The notes under the pieces are model-generated. The model saw only the letters and a list, made by a program, of their open reading frames with translations. It ran no database searches and was not told the origin of the DNA. The position numbers were made by a program, and so were the translations under genes. Shown piece by piece: positions 33,115 to 48,637 of a DNA stretch of 64,000 nucleotides. This DNA is from DASUAS01 sp963809795. Lineage in GTDB: Bacteria; Actinomycetota; Acidimicrobiia; IMCC26256; DASPTH01. Position 1 is the first letter of the stretch. Every line of letters starts with the position of its first letter. Where the stretch lies: the NCBI GenBank assembly GCA_963809795.1, contig CAWELN010000022.1, positions 1-64,000 of the forward strand, written 5' to 3'.

Positions 33115-33882
33115 TCAGGCGACGGGCCAGGTCGCGTGGACCGTCGACGTCCAGAACGCGACCAGCAGCGTGCCGTCCTCGGCTACGGACGGCTCGAGCC
33201 CCGTGGGCGGTCCACCCGCGAGCTCGGCGCGTAGCGCGGCTTCGACCGCTTCGGTGTCGGACTGCTCGGTGTACGCGATCGAGATCGGCATGCGGGTGCT
33301 GGCGGTCGCGCCGTAGGTGAGCTCGTGACCTTCCGGGAGCAGACCGACGAGCTCGGACTCGAGGAAGGCGCGACCGTGCGAGGGGTCCAGGCGACGGTGC
33401 AGCCCGTCGAAGGTGTCGCGCGCGTCGGCCGACGGCGTGATCAGATCCGAGAGCACCACCCGCCCACCCGGTCGGCACACCCGGGTCATCTCCTCCACCG
33501 CCCGGACCGGATCGCCGATGTGGTGCAACGCCGCCAGGCAGTACACGAGGTCGAAGGAGTCGGCGACGAAGGGCAACGCCTCCGCGTTGCCCTCCTGGAG
33601 GACGACGTTGCGCACGTTCGCCGCCGAGAGGCGCGCCGCGCCGAGCTCGAGGAGTCGCACGGTCAGGTCGACGCCCACCACCAGTCGTACGTCGGGCGCG
33701 ACGACCTCGGCCGCGTGGCCGGCGCCACACGCGACATCGAGCGCGACCAGGTCGGGGTCGAGCGGCTCGAGCCGCTCGACGACGGTGCCGCCGGCGCGGC
33801 GCACGAACGGTGAATCCGGTCCCGAGAACAGGCCCACCTGGCGGCTGAAGGACGCGCGGACGACGTCGTCGTGGTCGGTCAT
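33115..33882 (-). CDS. SAM-dependent class I methyltransferase
   Basis: A 255-residue Methyltransf_11-like protein: motif I LVALDVACGAGHAAEV (residues about 47-62), LEGxxE-like acidic strand with VGVDLTVRLLELGAARL, FDLVYCLAALHHIGD, and the PGGRVVLSDL post-motif. It methylates an unknown substrate (ubiquinone/menaquinone and small-molecule methylases share this pattern). Start ATG 33882 follows TAACAG by seven bases. It is convergent with the LRV gene (26 bp apart) and divergent from an AraC regulator whose promoter overlaps its own. Confidence 0.85.
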   Translation of the reverse strand: MTDHDDVVRASFSRQVGLFSGPDSPFVRRAGGTVVERLEPLDPDLVALDVACGAGHAAEVVAPDVRLVVGVDLTVRLLELGAARLSAANVRNVVLQEGNAEALPFVADSFDLVYCLAALHHIGDPVRAVEEMTRVCRPGGRVVLSDLITPSADARDTFDGLHRRLDPSHGRAFLESELVGLLPEGHELTYGATASTRMPISIAYTEQSDTEAVEAALRAELAGGPPTGLEPSVAEDGTLLVAFWTSTVHATWPVA

Positions 33883-33889
33883 GGACGCA

Positions 33890-33899
33890 CTGTTACAGT
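33890..33899. promoter_or_regulatory. Symmetric bidirectional -10 for methyltransferase and AraC genes
   Basis: ACTGTTACAGT is nearly palindromic and offers TAACAG (minus, seven bases before the ATG at 33882) and TACAGT (plus, 33894-33899, eight bases before the GTG at 33908). Both starts lack a Shine-Dalgarno sequence, so two leaderless transcripts from one overlapping site are likely. Confidence 0.45.
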
Positions 33900-33907
33900 C
33901 CCGCGCC

Positions 33908-34717
33908 GTGCGGGGCACCGCCTCAGCGGCCAAGGATGCGGCCATTCCGGTCGCCATGCGGGCAGGATCACCGGTGCGCGCCGGCGCCTGGCCCGAGGAC
34001 GGCGACGATCTCGTCGCGATCTGGCACACCCACGAGCTGCACCAGCTGCTGTACGCGTTCGAAGGCGTCGCCGAGGTGGAGAGCGGGGGTTCGCACCATC
34101 TGCTCCCGCCGCAGCAGGCGGCATGGATCCCGGCCGGGCTCCCCCACCAGACGACGCTGCGCAAGGTGCGCACGGTCGCGGTGTTCTTCGAGCCGTCGAT
34201 GGTCGAGGACCGCGGCGACCGGGTGCGCGTGCTCTCCGCCCGCGCGCCGGTGCGGGAGATGATCGTCTACGCGGCGCGCTGGCGCATCGACCGACCGATC
34301 AGCGATCCCACCGCCGACGCCTTCTTCGCCGCGCTGGCACTGCTCACCGCCGAGTGGCTCGAGACGGAGGAGATGCCGCTGCGCCTGCCGACGAGCTCGT
34401 CGCCGGTCGTGGCCGCGGTCATGGAGTACACGCAGGCGCACCTCGCCGACGTCGACGAGCGGGCGGTGTGCGCTTCGGTCGGCCTCTCGGAGCGGTCGTT
34501 GCGCCGCCAGTTCCGGGCCGAGACCGGTACGAGCTGGCAGGACTACCGCACCACCAGCCGGGTGATGCGGGCCATGGCACTGCTCGCCGGGCGCGAGCAC
34601 ACGGTCCTCGACGCGGCGTCGGCGGTCGGATTCGACAGCCTGAGCGGCTTCGACCGGGCGTTCCTCCGTCTCACCGGTGAGCGCCCACGCGAGTACCGCC
34701 GCCGCGTGCAGGCCTGA
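33908..34717 (+). CDS. AraC-family regulator with cupin sensor
   Basis: A 269-residue protein. The N-terminal cupin (residues about 30-90) contains WHTHELHQLLYAFEGVAEVE and WIPAGLPHQTTL; the C-terminal AraC helix-turn-helix pair (about 175-265) has VCASVGLSERSLRRQFRAET and AASAVGFDSLSGFDRAFLR ending RPREYRRR. The cupin probably binds a small metabolite. The GTG 33908 start is preferred over an ATG at 33881 that would overlap the divergent methyltransferase start. It probably controls that methyltransferase or itself. Confidence 0.85.
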   Translation: MRGTASAAKDAAIPVAMRAGSPVRAGAWPEDGDDLVAIWHTHELHQLLYAFEGVAEVESGGSHHLLPPQQAAWIPAGLPHQTTLRKVRTVAVFFEPSMVEDRGDRVRVLSARAPVREMIVYAARWRIDRPISDPTADAFFAALALLTAEWLETEEMPLRLPTSSSPVVAAVMEYTQAHLADVDERAVCASVGLSERSLRRQFRAETGTSWQDYRTTSRVMRAMALLAGREHTVLDAASAVGFDSLSGFDRAFLRLTGERPREYRRRVQA

Positions 34718-34776
34718 GCTGGTCAGCGAGGACGCCGACGACCAGCACGCACCGAACCGCGCGCGAAGCTCGGCCG

Positions 34777-35865
34777 GTGCTCCCCGACCGTCTGGCCGCG
34801 CAGCTCCTGACCGGGCCGCCGGCGCGCGACCCGGTCGCGGTCGCCGAGCGGCTGCTCGCCATCCAGGCCCAGGACCTGCGCGGCGCCCTGCTCGCGGTGC
34901 GGGCCCGGTCGACCGGCCTGACCCGCACCGACGTGGAGGACACGTGCACGCGTGACCGTTCGCTGGTCGTCACGTGGCTGAACCGCGGCACGCTGCACCT
35001 GGTGCAGGCCGTCGACTACCCGTGGCTGCACGCGCTGACCGCACCGCGGACGCGCGTCGCCAACGCCCGCCGGCTCCAGCAGGAGGGGGTGGACGAGCGC
35101 GCCGCCACGCGCGGGGTGAGGACCATCGTCGACGCGCTCGGGCGCGAGGGGGCCTTGACCCGCGAGCAGCTCCGTGACCGGTTGGACGCGGTCGGGGTGC
35201 GCACCGCGGGCCAGGCGCTCGTCCACCTCTTGGTGCGGGCGAGCCTCGACGGCCACGTGGTGCGCGGGCCCTTCGTCGGCGGCACCCAGGCCTACGTCCT
35301 CACGAGCGACTGGCTCGGCGGTGTCGACACCGTCCCCCGGGAGGAGGCGCTCGCCCGGCTCGCCCGTCGTTACCTCGCCGGGCACGGGCCCGCCGACGAT
35401 CGTGACCTGGCGAAGTGGTCCGGCCTCCCGCTGGGCGATGCCCGCGCCGGTCTGCGCGCCATCGCGGCCGAGCTGGTCGAACGACCCGAGGGCGGCGTCG
35501 AGCTGCGTCGCAATCGTCGGCGGACCGCCCGGCGGCCTCCGGTCAAGCTCCTGGGTCCGTTCGAACCGTTGCTCCTCGGCTGGCGGTCGCGCACCGAGGT
35601 GCTCGGCTCGCACCAGGGTGTGGTCACCGTGAACGGCCTCTTCCGCGCCATCGCGCTGGTCGACGGCGAGGCCGTCGGCACGTGGCGCATCGAGCCCTCG
35701 GCGGTGGAGCTCGCGCCGTTCGCGCCGCTGGCCCCGTCGGTGGTGGGCGCGCTCGAGCGCGACGCGGCAGACGTGTTGCGCTACCTCGCGCTGCGGTCGC
35801 GACCCTTCGAGATCCGCGAGCCTCAGGGCACGCGCTCGAAGACCGCCGGCCGCCGCCGGCCGTAG
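34777..35865 (+). CDS. Winged-helix DNA-binding protein, AlkZ/HTH_42 family
   Basis: A 362-residue protein of the HTH_42 group. It carries the catalytic-type Q30-x-Q32-D (LLAIQAQDLRGALLAVRAR) shared with AlkZ DNA glycosylases, RSLVVTWLNRGTLHLVQAVD and a C-terminal GPFEPLLLGWRSR with GVVTVNGLFRAIALVDG. AlkZ unhooks crosslinks or excises alkylated bases in antibiotic producers; housekeeping homologues occur widely, so the exact lesion is unclear. The GTG start is by similarity. Its last 43 nt overlap the convergent treY 3' end. Confidence 0.82.
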   Translation: MLPDRLAAQLLTGPPARDPVAVAERLLAIQAQDLRGALLAVRARSTGLTRTDVEDTCTRDRSLVVTWLNRGTLHLVQAVDYPWLHALTAPRTRVANARRLQQEGVDERAATRGVRTIVDALGREGALTREQLRDRLDAVGVRTAGQALVHLLVRASLDGHVVRGPFVGGTQAYVLTSDWLGGVDTVPREEALARLARRYLAGHGPADDRDLAKWSGLPLGDARAGLRAIAAELVERPEGGVELRRNRRRTARRPPVKLLGPFEPLLLGWRSRTEVLGSHQGVVTVNGLFRAIALVDGEAVGTWRIEPSAVELAPFAPLAPSVVGALERDAADVLRYLALRSRPFEIREPQGTRSKTAGRRRP

Positions 35866-37795
35866 ATCGCGTCCAACGGCGCGAGCAGGTCGGTCCATGC
35901 GTCGGCCGGGCCCGGGACGCCGAGCGCGTCGGGCGGGAGCAGCTCGGCGTCGACCCGGACCGGCACCGCGACCACGACGTCGGACCCACGGGCGAACGCG
36001 CACACGTCGCCGGGCGCCGGGAGCGGCTCGTACCCGAGCCCGGCGAACCCGTCGAGCCGGCGCCGCAACGCGAGCAACGTGGTGGTGACGAAGAGCTTCG
36101 CCGAGTACCGCCCCGGGCGCGCGCCGGCCCGCAGCTCGTCGAGGAGCAGGCGCCGGAGCCCCCAGTCGACCGGTCGCCGGTTGTCCGGATCGACCAGCAG
36201 CTGGTTCCACAGCTCGTCGCCCTGGTACAGATCGGGCACCCCCGGCGTCGTGCACCGCAGCGCCAGCATCCCGAGGGCACCGCGGTCGGCCGCGGCCATC
36301 ACCTGGGCGAGGAACGGGAGGAACGACTCCCGGAAGCGCGGGTCCGCGGCCACCCGCCCGGTCGCCTCGAGGACGTCGTGCTCCCACGCCGGATCGCCGT
36401 CCACCCAGCTCGTGTGGCGCTTGGCCTCGCGCAGGGCTTTCACCAGGTAGCCGTCGAGGCGCTCGCGCCCGATCGGCCACGCGCCCACGAGCGTCTCGAG
36501 CACGAAGAGCTGCTCGTCGTCGTCGGGCGCGCCCGCGCGCCGGTGCTCGTCGAAGAGCGCGCGCCAGTCGGCGACGAGGCGGCGCCAGTCGGCCGCCATC
36601 CCCGCGAGTGCGCCGATGCGCGCACGCGTGTCGGCGCTCCGCTTCGTGTCGTGCGTGGTCGCGGCCAGCAGCGTGCGCGGCCAGTCGCGTTGCCGGCGCT
36701 CGCACGCGGCGTGGAAGTCGTCGACGGAGAGCCCGAAGCGATCCGGGTCGCCGCCGACCTCGTTGAGCGCGAGCAGGCGCGGGTACCGGTACATCGCGGT
36801 GTCCTCGACACCCTTGGCCATGACCGCGCCCGTCGTCTGCTGGAACCGCACGACGAACTCGGGCGGCGCGCCGTCGCGGCGGCGGATCGCGTCGGCGACG
36901 TCGTCGGGCAGGCGCGCCAGCGCGCACGCGTCGTCCGTCGAGCACTCGCGCGTCTCCGGGTCGACGTACGTGCGGTACACGGGGAGCGCCGCGAGCGCGG
37001 TCTCGAGGTGTGCGAGGTCGGCGAGGCGCCGCAGCCGGCGTACCTCGGGTGCGAACGTCACCCGCACCTGCTCGGTCTTGGCCTCGATGGCGACGGCCGC
37101 GAAGTCCGGGTGCGGGCCGGTGGCGGCGTCGAGGTCGTCGCGCCCGGCCGGATCCACGAACAGCGCGTCGGCGTCGATCAGGAACTCGTAGCCGGTGGTC
37201 CCCTCGACCGGCCACCGCGCCAGCGGCTCACCCGGTTCCACGATCTTCTCCACCCAGACGTGCCGGACGCCGGCGTCGCGCAACCGCTCCAGGTACCCGC
37301 CCGGGTCGGCGAGGCCGTCGACGTGGTCGACCCGCACACCGGCGACGACGCCGGCAGCCACGAGCTCCAGCAGCTTGGCGTGCGTGGTCGCGAACACCTC
37401 CGGGTCCTCGACCCGCACCCCGGCCAGGTCGTCGATGTCGAAGAAGCGCCGGTGGCCGCCAGCAGGGTCGAGGTCGAAGAAGCGCGCCCGCAACGACTCG
37501 TCGCGCCAGAACGGGTTCTCGTCGCACGCCGCCATGTGGTTGGGCACGATGTCGACGACGAGCGGGAGCCCCTCGGCGGCCAACGCGCGGAGGGCGGCTT
37601 CTCCGCCCAGCGCGTCGGAGACGCGCGTCGGGTCGACGACGTCGTAACCGTGGGTCGAGCCTGCGCGCGCCTGCATCACCGGGGACAGGTACAGGTGGCT
37701 GACGCCGAGGTCCCGGAGGTACGGCACGAGTCCGCGCGCGTCGTCGAGCGTCAACGTCGGGCCGAGCTGCAACCGGTAGGTCGCGACCAGTGGCG

Positions 37796-37799
<4 letters not shown>
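35823..37799 (-). CDS. treY: Maltooligosyl trehalose synthase
   Basis: A 658-residue GH13 protein with TYRLQLGPTLTLDDARGLVP at the start, YLRDLGVSHLYLSPVMQARA, STHGYDVVDPTRV, VVDIVPNHMA, nucleophile Asp in GVRVDHVDGL, acid Glu in VWVEKIVEP, and TTHDTKRSADTRARI late. TreY isomerises the reducing end of maltooligosaccharides to an alpha-1,1 linkage, making maltooligosyl trehalose. It is a little shorter than the 700-770 aa usual. ATG 37799 overlaps the glgX stop by 4 nt. It is the last gene of the seven-gene operon and its stop lies inside the AlkZ-like gene tail. Confidence 0.95.
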
Positions 37800-41486
<3,687 letters not shown>

Positions 41487-41490
<4 letters not shown>

Positions 41491-43664
41491 CGACGATCCC
41501 CCTCCTCGTGGCCGAGCCAGAGCACCCCCAGCGGCGGCAGGACCAGCCGGGCCACGCCCCCCTCCCCACCGTCACGCGGCTCGGCGACGACCCGCCCGCC
41601 GTTGCCCACGTCCGATCCGCCGTAGAACCGGGAGTCGGTGTCGAGGATCTCGGCCCAGGTTCCCGCCTCCGGCAGCCCGACGCGGTATTCGTGACGAGGG
41701 ACGGGCGAGAGGTTCACGATGCAGGCGACGGTGCGAGCGCCGCCCGGGTCGCGGCGCGCGAACGCGAACACGTTGTGGTCGGCGTCCGTCCCCTCCAACC
41801 AGGCGAACGCGGCCGGGTCGTCGTCGCCGGCCCAGAGCGCGGGCTCGGCGCGGTACCGCTCGTTCAAGTCACCGATGAGCCGTTCGATGCCCGCATGGTC
41901 GGGCCGCTCGCGCAGCTCCCAGTCGAGCGGGCGGTCATGGTCCCACTCGCGCTCCTGCGCGAACTCACCGCCCATGAAGAGCAGCTTCTTTCCCGGGTGG
42001 GCCCACATGTACGCGTAGAGCGCGCGGAGGTTCGCGAGCTGCTGCCACCGGTCGCCCGGCATCCGGCCCAACAACGACCGCTTGCCGTGCACGACCTCGT
42101 CGTGCGACAGCGGCAGCACGAACCGCTCGCTGAACGCGTACACCATGCTGAACGTGAGCTCGTCGTGGTGGAAGCGGCGGTGGATCGGTTCGCGCTGGAA
42201 GTACTCCAGCGTGTCGTGCATCCAGCCCATGTTCCACTTCATGCCGAACCCGAGACCGCCGTCGCCGGTCGCCGCGGTCACACCGGGCCACGCGGTCGAC
42301 TCCTCGGCGATGGCGACGGCGCCGGGCGCCTCGGCGCGCACGACGTCGTTGAGCTCCCGCAGGAAGTCGACGGCCTCGAGGTTCTCGCGCCCGCCGCGCG
42401 CGTTGGGCAGCCACTGGCCGGGCTCACGGGAGTAGTCGAGGTAGAGCATGGACGCCACCGCGTCGACCCGGAGCGCGTCGACGTGGAAGTCCCGCACCCA
42501 GGTGGCCGCGCTCGCGAGCAGGAAGTTGCGCACCTCGGTCCGGCCGTAGTTGAAGATCAGGGTTCCCCAGTCGGGGTGGAACCCGCGACGCGGGTCGTCG
42601 TGCTCGTAGAGCGCGGTGCCGTCGAAGCGGGCCAGGGCCCACTCGTCGCGCGGGAAGTGCGCCGGCACCCAGTCGACGATGACGCCGAGACCGCGCCGGT
42701 GCAGCGCGTCGACGAGGGCACGGAAGTCGTCGGGATCGCCGAACCGGGCGGTCGGCGCGAAGAAGCCGGTGACCTGGTAGCCCCAGGAACCCGCGAACGG
42801 GTGCTCCAGCACGGCCATGAGCTCCACGTGGGTGAACCCGAGCGCGGTGACGTGCTCGGCGAGCGGCTCGGCGAGGTCGCGCCACGACATCGGGCCGCGC
42901 CACGAGCCCGGGTGCACCTCGTAGATCGACATCGGGCCGGGCCGGCCCGCCGCGTCGGCGCGGCGCGCCATCCAGTCGTCGTCCTGCCAGCAGTGGTTCC
43001 CCTCGAACACGACCGACGCGGTCGCGGGCGGGACCTCGGTGCGCGTGGCCAGCGGATCGGCGTGCTGCCGCAGGCTGCCGTCGGCCCCGTGGACCGCGAA
43101 CTTGTAGCGCATCCCGGGCTCGACACCGGGGACGAACAGCTCCCACAGCCCCGAGCTGCCCAGCGATCGCATGGGCAGGGTCCGGTCGTCCCACCCGTTG
43201 CTGTCCCCGACGACGGTGACGCCGCGGGCGCCCGGGGCCCACACCGAGAACGACGTCCCTCGCACGCCGTCCAGCTCCTTGGGATGTGCACCGACCACGC
43301 GGCCCAGCTCCCGGTGCCGCCCCTCACCCAGGAGGTGCAGGTCGAGGTCACCGAGCGACGGCAGGAACCGGTACGGGTCGTCGTACGCGACGTCGGTGCG
43401 CGACGCGCGCAGCCGGTAGCTCGCGGTCGTGTCGTGGTCGGCGAGCGCGAGCTCGAAGAGACCGCGCGGATCGACCTCGGTCATCTGGTGGTTCTCACCG
43501 TCGACGACGACGCTCGGCGCCGCGGATCCCGGCCGGTACACGCGCACCACGACGCCACCGCCCGGACGCGGATGGATGCCGAGGAGGGAGTGCGGGTCGT
43601 GGTGCGAGCGGGCGACGAGCCGGTCGAGGTCGCGTTCGACCGCGGGCGCGAGGGTCCCGGTCAT
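41487..43664 (-). CDS. glgB: 1,4-alpha-glucan branching enzyme
   Basis: A 725-residue GH13_9 branching enzyme. N-terminal GlgB extension (SHHDPHSLLGIHPRPGGGVV), CBM48, then YEVHPGSWRGPMSWRDLAEP, DWVPAHFPRDEWALARFDGT, nucleophile Asp in ALRVDAVASMLYLDYSREPG, acid Glu in AIAEESTAWPG, and LPLSHDEVVHGKRSLLGRMP. It transfers short chains to alpha-1,6 positions on the glucan grown by GlgE. Length and motif spacing are normal. ATG 43664 overlaps the maltokinase stop as ATGA. Confidence 0.97.
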
Positions 43665-44999
43665 CCGGCATCGCGGTCGAGGAGCGTGGCGATGCTGCGC
43701 ACGGGGATGTCGACCCAGTCGGGGCGGTGGTCGAGCTCGTAGCGGAGCTCGTAGAACGCCTTCTCGAGCTCGAACATCACCAGCTGGCCGTCCTGCGCCT
43801 CCTGAGTGGCCGGGAGCACCGCCACCGCGGGGGTGTCGCGGTAGCCGGTGAGGAACCGGTCGCGCGCCTCCTGCTCCCACGTCGGGGAGAGGGGATGCCC
43901 GGCGCGGTCGAGCGTGGCGGCGAGGTACGAGAACGATCGGAGCATGCCCGCGACGTCGCGCAACGCCTGCGTCTTCTGCCGCCGCGTCGCGACCCCGCGT
44001 GTGGGCTCGCCCTCGAAGTCGATCACCCGCCAGTCGTCGCCCTGCCACAGCACCTGCCCGAGGTGGAGGTCGCCGTGGGTCCGGATGTTGCGACCGAGCG
44101 TCGTCGATTGGGCCAGCATCCCGAGGAGATCGTGGGCGTCGCCGCGTCGCCCGGCGAGCGGCGCGAACTCCTCCCGGTCACCCAGCTCGTCGAAGGTGGA
44201 GTCGATCTCCTCGTCGATGCGCGCGGTCACGAGGCCCGCGCTCTCCGGCGGCGGTTCCTCGGGCGCGAACGCGGGATCCGAGGCGTCGGACGCGAGCACG
44301 CCGTGCATCTCCCCCACCACGGCGCCGAGGCGGTGCAGCCGGGCGAGGAACGCGTCCGGCGCGTCGCGCGCCTCCGCCGTGCCCAGCGCCCACCCGTCGA
44401 CCGCATCGGGGAGGAACCGTTGCAGCAGGCCGAGCGTCGCCTGCACGCGCTCGCCCTCGTAGCCGTACCAGCCGACGAGCTCGGGCACGTTCGGGTAGTC
44501 GTGCTCGGCGAAGAAGAGCAGCATGTCGAGCTCGGGGTTCACGCCCGCGTGCACGTGGCGGTAGGTCTTCACGAGCAGATCGCCCACCACCACGACCGTG
44601 TTCGACTGCTCGCCGCCGAGCGCGCGTGCGTTCGGGACGGCCGGTGCTCGCACCGGCCGGATGGAGCTGAACGAGAGCCGGCCCGCGCCCGTCGCGCGCT
44701 CGGCCTGCTCCGACGCCAGCTCCACCAGACGTGTCCCGAGGTCCGGATCGGCGGTGGCGTCGAACAGCTCCCCGCCCTCGTCGCGCAGCAGGAGCTGATA
44801 GAGGTCGTGGGCGCCCGCTTCGAAGTGGACGTCGACCAACGCGACCTCCAGCACGGGGTCGTCCGCGAGCAGCACCACGTCGACCAACGAGGCCGAGCTC
44901 ACCTCGCGCTCGTGCGCGCCGAACCAGCGCTGCTCACGCAGGTACGGCAGCATCACCTCGTCGTCGAGGCGCCCGTCGGCGCCGAGACGAGCGCCGCGG

Positions 45000-45007
<8 letters not shown>
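43661..45007 (-). CDS. mak: Maltokinase
   Basis: A 448-residue maltokinase (Mak/Pep2-type). The kinase loop HGDLHLGQVLW with the later DFEGEP metal motif mirrors aminoglycoside-phosphotransferase folds, and an N-terminal cap with LPYLREQRWFGAHEREV is typical of Mak. It phosphorylates maltose to alpha-maltose-1-phosphate, the donor for GlgE. It stands between treS, which makes its substrate, and glgB. ATG 45007 overlaps the treS end by 8 nt. It is stand-alone here, whereas in some actinobacteria TreS and the kinase are fused. Confidence 0.93.
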
Positions 45008-46729
<1,722 letters not shown>

Positions 46730-46733
<4 letters not shown>

Positions 46734-48553
46734 CGGAGCGCCAGGACGTGGGCGCCCCCGGGCGGAAGGCGCAGGTAGTTGCCGCCGACGCGCCACGTGT
46801 GGGTGTCGCCCGAGAGGAGGTCGACCACGTCGAACGCGTCGGGGAGGTCGAGCCCGGTCGGCACGTCGGCGAGGCCCTCGGCCGAGGCGTGCGGATCGAG
46901 GTTGACGCACGTGATGACCGCGCCTGGCCCACGACCCTTCACGTAGGCGAGGAGGTGGTCGTTCGCGGTGTCGACGAAGGTGACGTTGTCGACATGGCGG
47001 AACACGTCCGACGCGCGTCGGATCTCGTTGCACCGACGGACCAGGGGACCGAGGGTGCCGCCGACCTCACCTGCGCCGCACTCGTACTTCTCGGAGTCGA
47101 GGTACTCCTCGCTCCCGGGGCGGAGAGCCACCCCCGCGGCCCGCTCGAAGCCGGAGTACATGCCCCATGACGGCGCCAACGTCGCCGCCAGCACGGTGCG
47201 CACCGCGAACGCCGGGCGCCCACCCTCCTGGAGGTACGCGTGGAAGATGTCGGGCGTGTTGACGAAGAAGTTGGGCCGGAACCAGTCGGCCTTCGCGGCC
47301 AGCTCGCTCACGTACTCCTCGAGCTCGCGCCGGGAGTTCCGCCACGTGAAGTAGGTGTACGACTGGCTGAAGCCGAGCTTGGCCAGGGTGTCCATCACCG
47401 CCGGACGGGTGAACGCCTCGGCGAGGAACACGACCTCGGGGTGGTCGGCGTGCACGGTCTCGATCAGCCACTCCCAGAACGCGAAGGGCTTGGTGTGCGG
47501 GTTGTCGACGCGGAACATGTGGACGCCGTGGTCGACCCAGTGCTCGACGACGCCGAGCAGCGCCTCCCACAGCTGCTTCGCCTCCGGGCCGTCGAAGTCG
47601 AAGTTGACGATGTCCTGGTAGCGCTTGGGTGGGTTCTCGGCGTACTTGATCGAACCGTCGGGCCGCCAGGAGAACCACTCCGGGTGCTTCTGCAGCCAGG
47701 GGTGGTCGGGCGAGGCCTGGACCGCGAAGTCGAGGGCGATCTCGAGCCCGAGCTCGCCGGCGCGCGCCACGAGGCGGTCGAAGTCGTCGAGCGTGCCCAG
47801 CTCGGGGTGGACCGCGGTGTGACCACCCTCGGGCCCACCGATCGCCCAGGGGCTGCCCGGATCGGCGGGCGACGCCGAGAGGACGTTGTTGCGCCCCTTC
47901 CGGTTGGTGGTGCCGATGGGGTGGATCGGCGGGAGGTACACGACGTCGAAGCCGAGATCGGCGATCTCGGGCAGCACCGCGCGCACGCCGTCGAACCCGC
48001 CGAACGACCGCGGGAAGAGCTCGTACCACGCGCCGAACGCGGCCAGGGTCGGCTCGACGACCACGGTCAACGGGCGGGCCAGCGACACCTTCGCGACGCG
48101 CACCTCGGTGGTGCTCGCCAGGCCCGCCGCGGGATCGGGGACGTCGATGCCGAGCAGCGCGGCGCCTTCGGAGAGCTCGGCCTCGAGATCGGTCTGGCCG
48201 GCATCGACCTTGCGGCGCAGCTCGTCGCGCCACGTGGCGGCGGCGTCGATCCACGCGCCGACGGTGTACTCCCACCGACCGGGTTCGTCGACCCGGAACG
48301 TGGCGGCGAACCGGTCGGGTTCCTCCTCGCTCGTGCGCATCGGCACGCGCGCCCAGCGGCGCGCGCCCACGAGGCGGTAGCGCAGCTCGGCCCGCACCTG
48401 CACGTGACCGTCGGCCACCACCGTGGCGTGGACCTCTACCGTGTCGCCCACGGTTCGCTTCACCGGGTACCGCATGCAGTCGACGCGCGGCGACACGTCC
48501 GCGATGCGGGCGCGCGAGCGCAACTGGGCGTGTTGCGGAGAACGATTGGCCAT
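46730..48553 (-). CDS. glgE: Alpha-1,4-glucan:maltose-1-phosphate maltosyltransferase
   Basis: A 607-residue GH13_3 enzyme. The N-terminal beta domain carries DCMRYPVKRTVGDTVEVHAT; then AFGAWYELFPRSFGGFDGVR, PPIHPIGTTNRKGRNN, nucleophile Asp in HMFRVDNPHTKPFAFWEWL, acid Glu in VVFLAEAFTRP, and FGFSQSYTYFTWRN-like LGFSQSYTYFTWRNSRRELE. It extends alpha-1,4-glucan by maltosyl units from maltose-1-phosphate. It is shorter than mycobacterial GlgE (about 700), lacking some N-terminal residues. ATG 48553 starts the operon; divergent malQ begins 84 bp away. Confidence 0.96.
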
Positions 48554-48637
48554 GACCGGTCCCATGATGCCCGACGCTGACCGCCTCCAATCCGCGCAAT
48601 CCGCGGCCGGCGTCCCGAATGACAGGGTGACGTCACC
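48554..48637. promoter_or_regulatory. Divergent control region for glgE operon and malQ
   Basis: This 84-bp spacer holds a perfect 12-bp palindrome GGTGACGTCACC (48626-48637) directly abutting the malQ ATG, and CCGCG-N5-CGCGG (48592-48606). No Shine-Dalgarno sequence precedes malQ, so the palindrome may act as operator and cover the start. No TANNNT box is clear. Confidence 0.45.
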
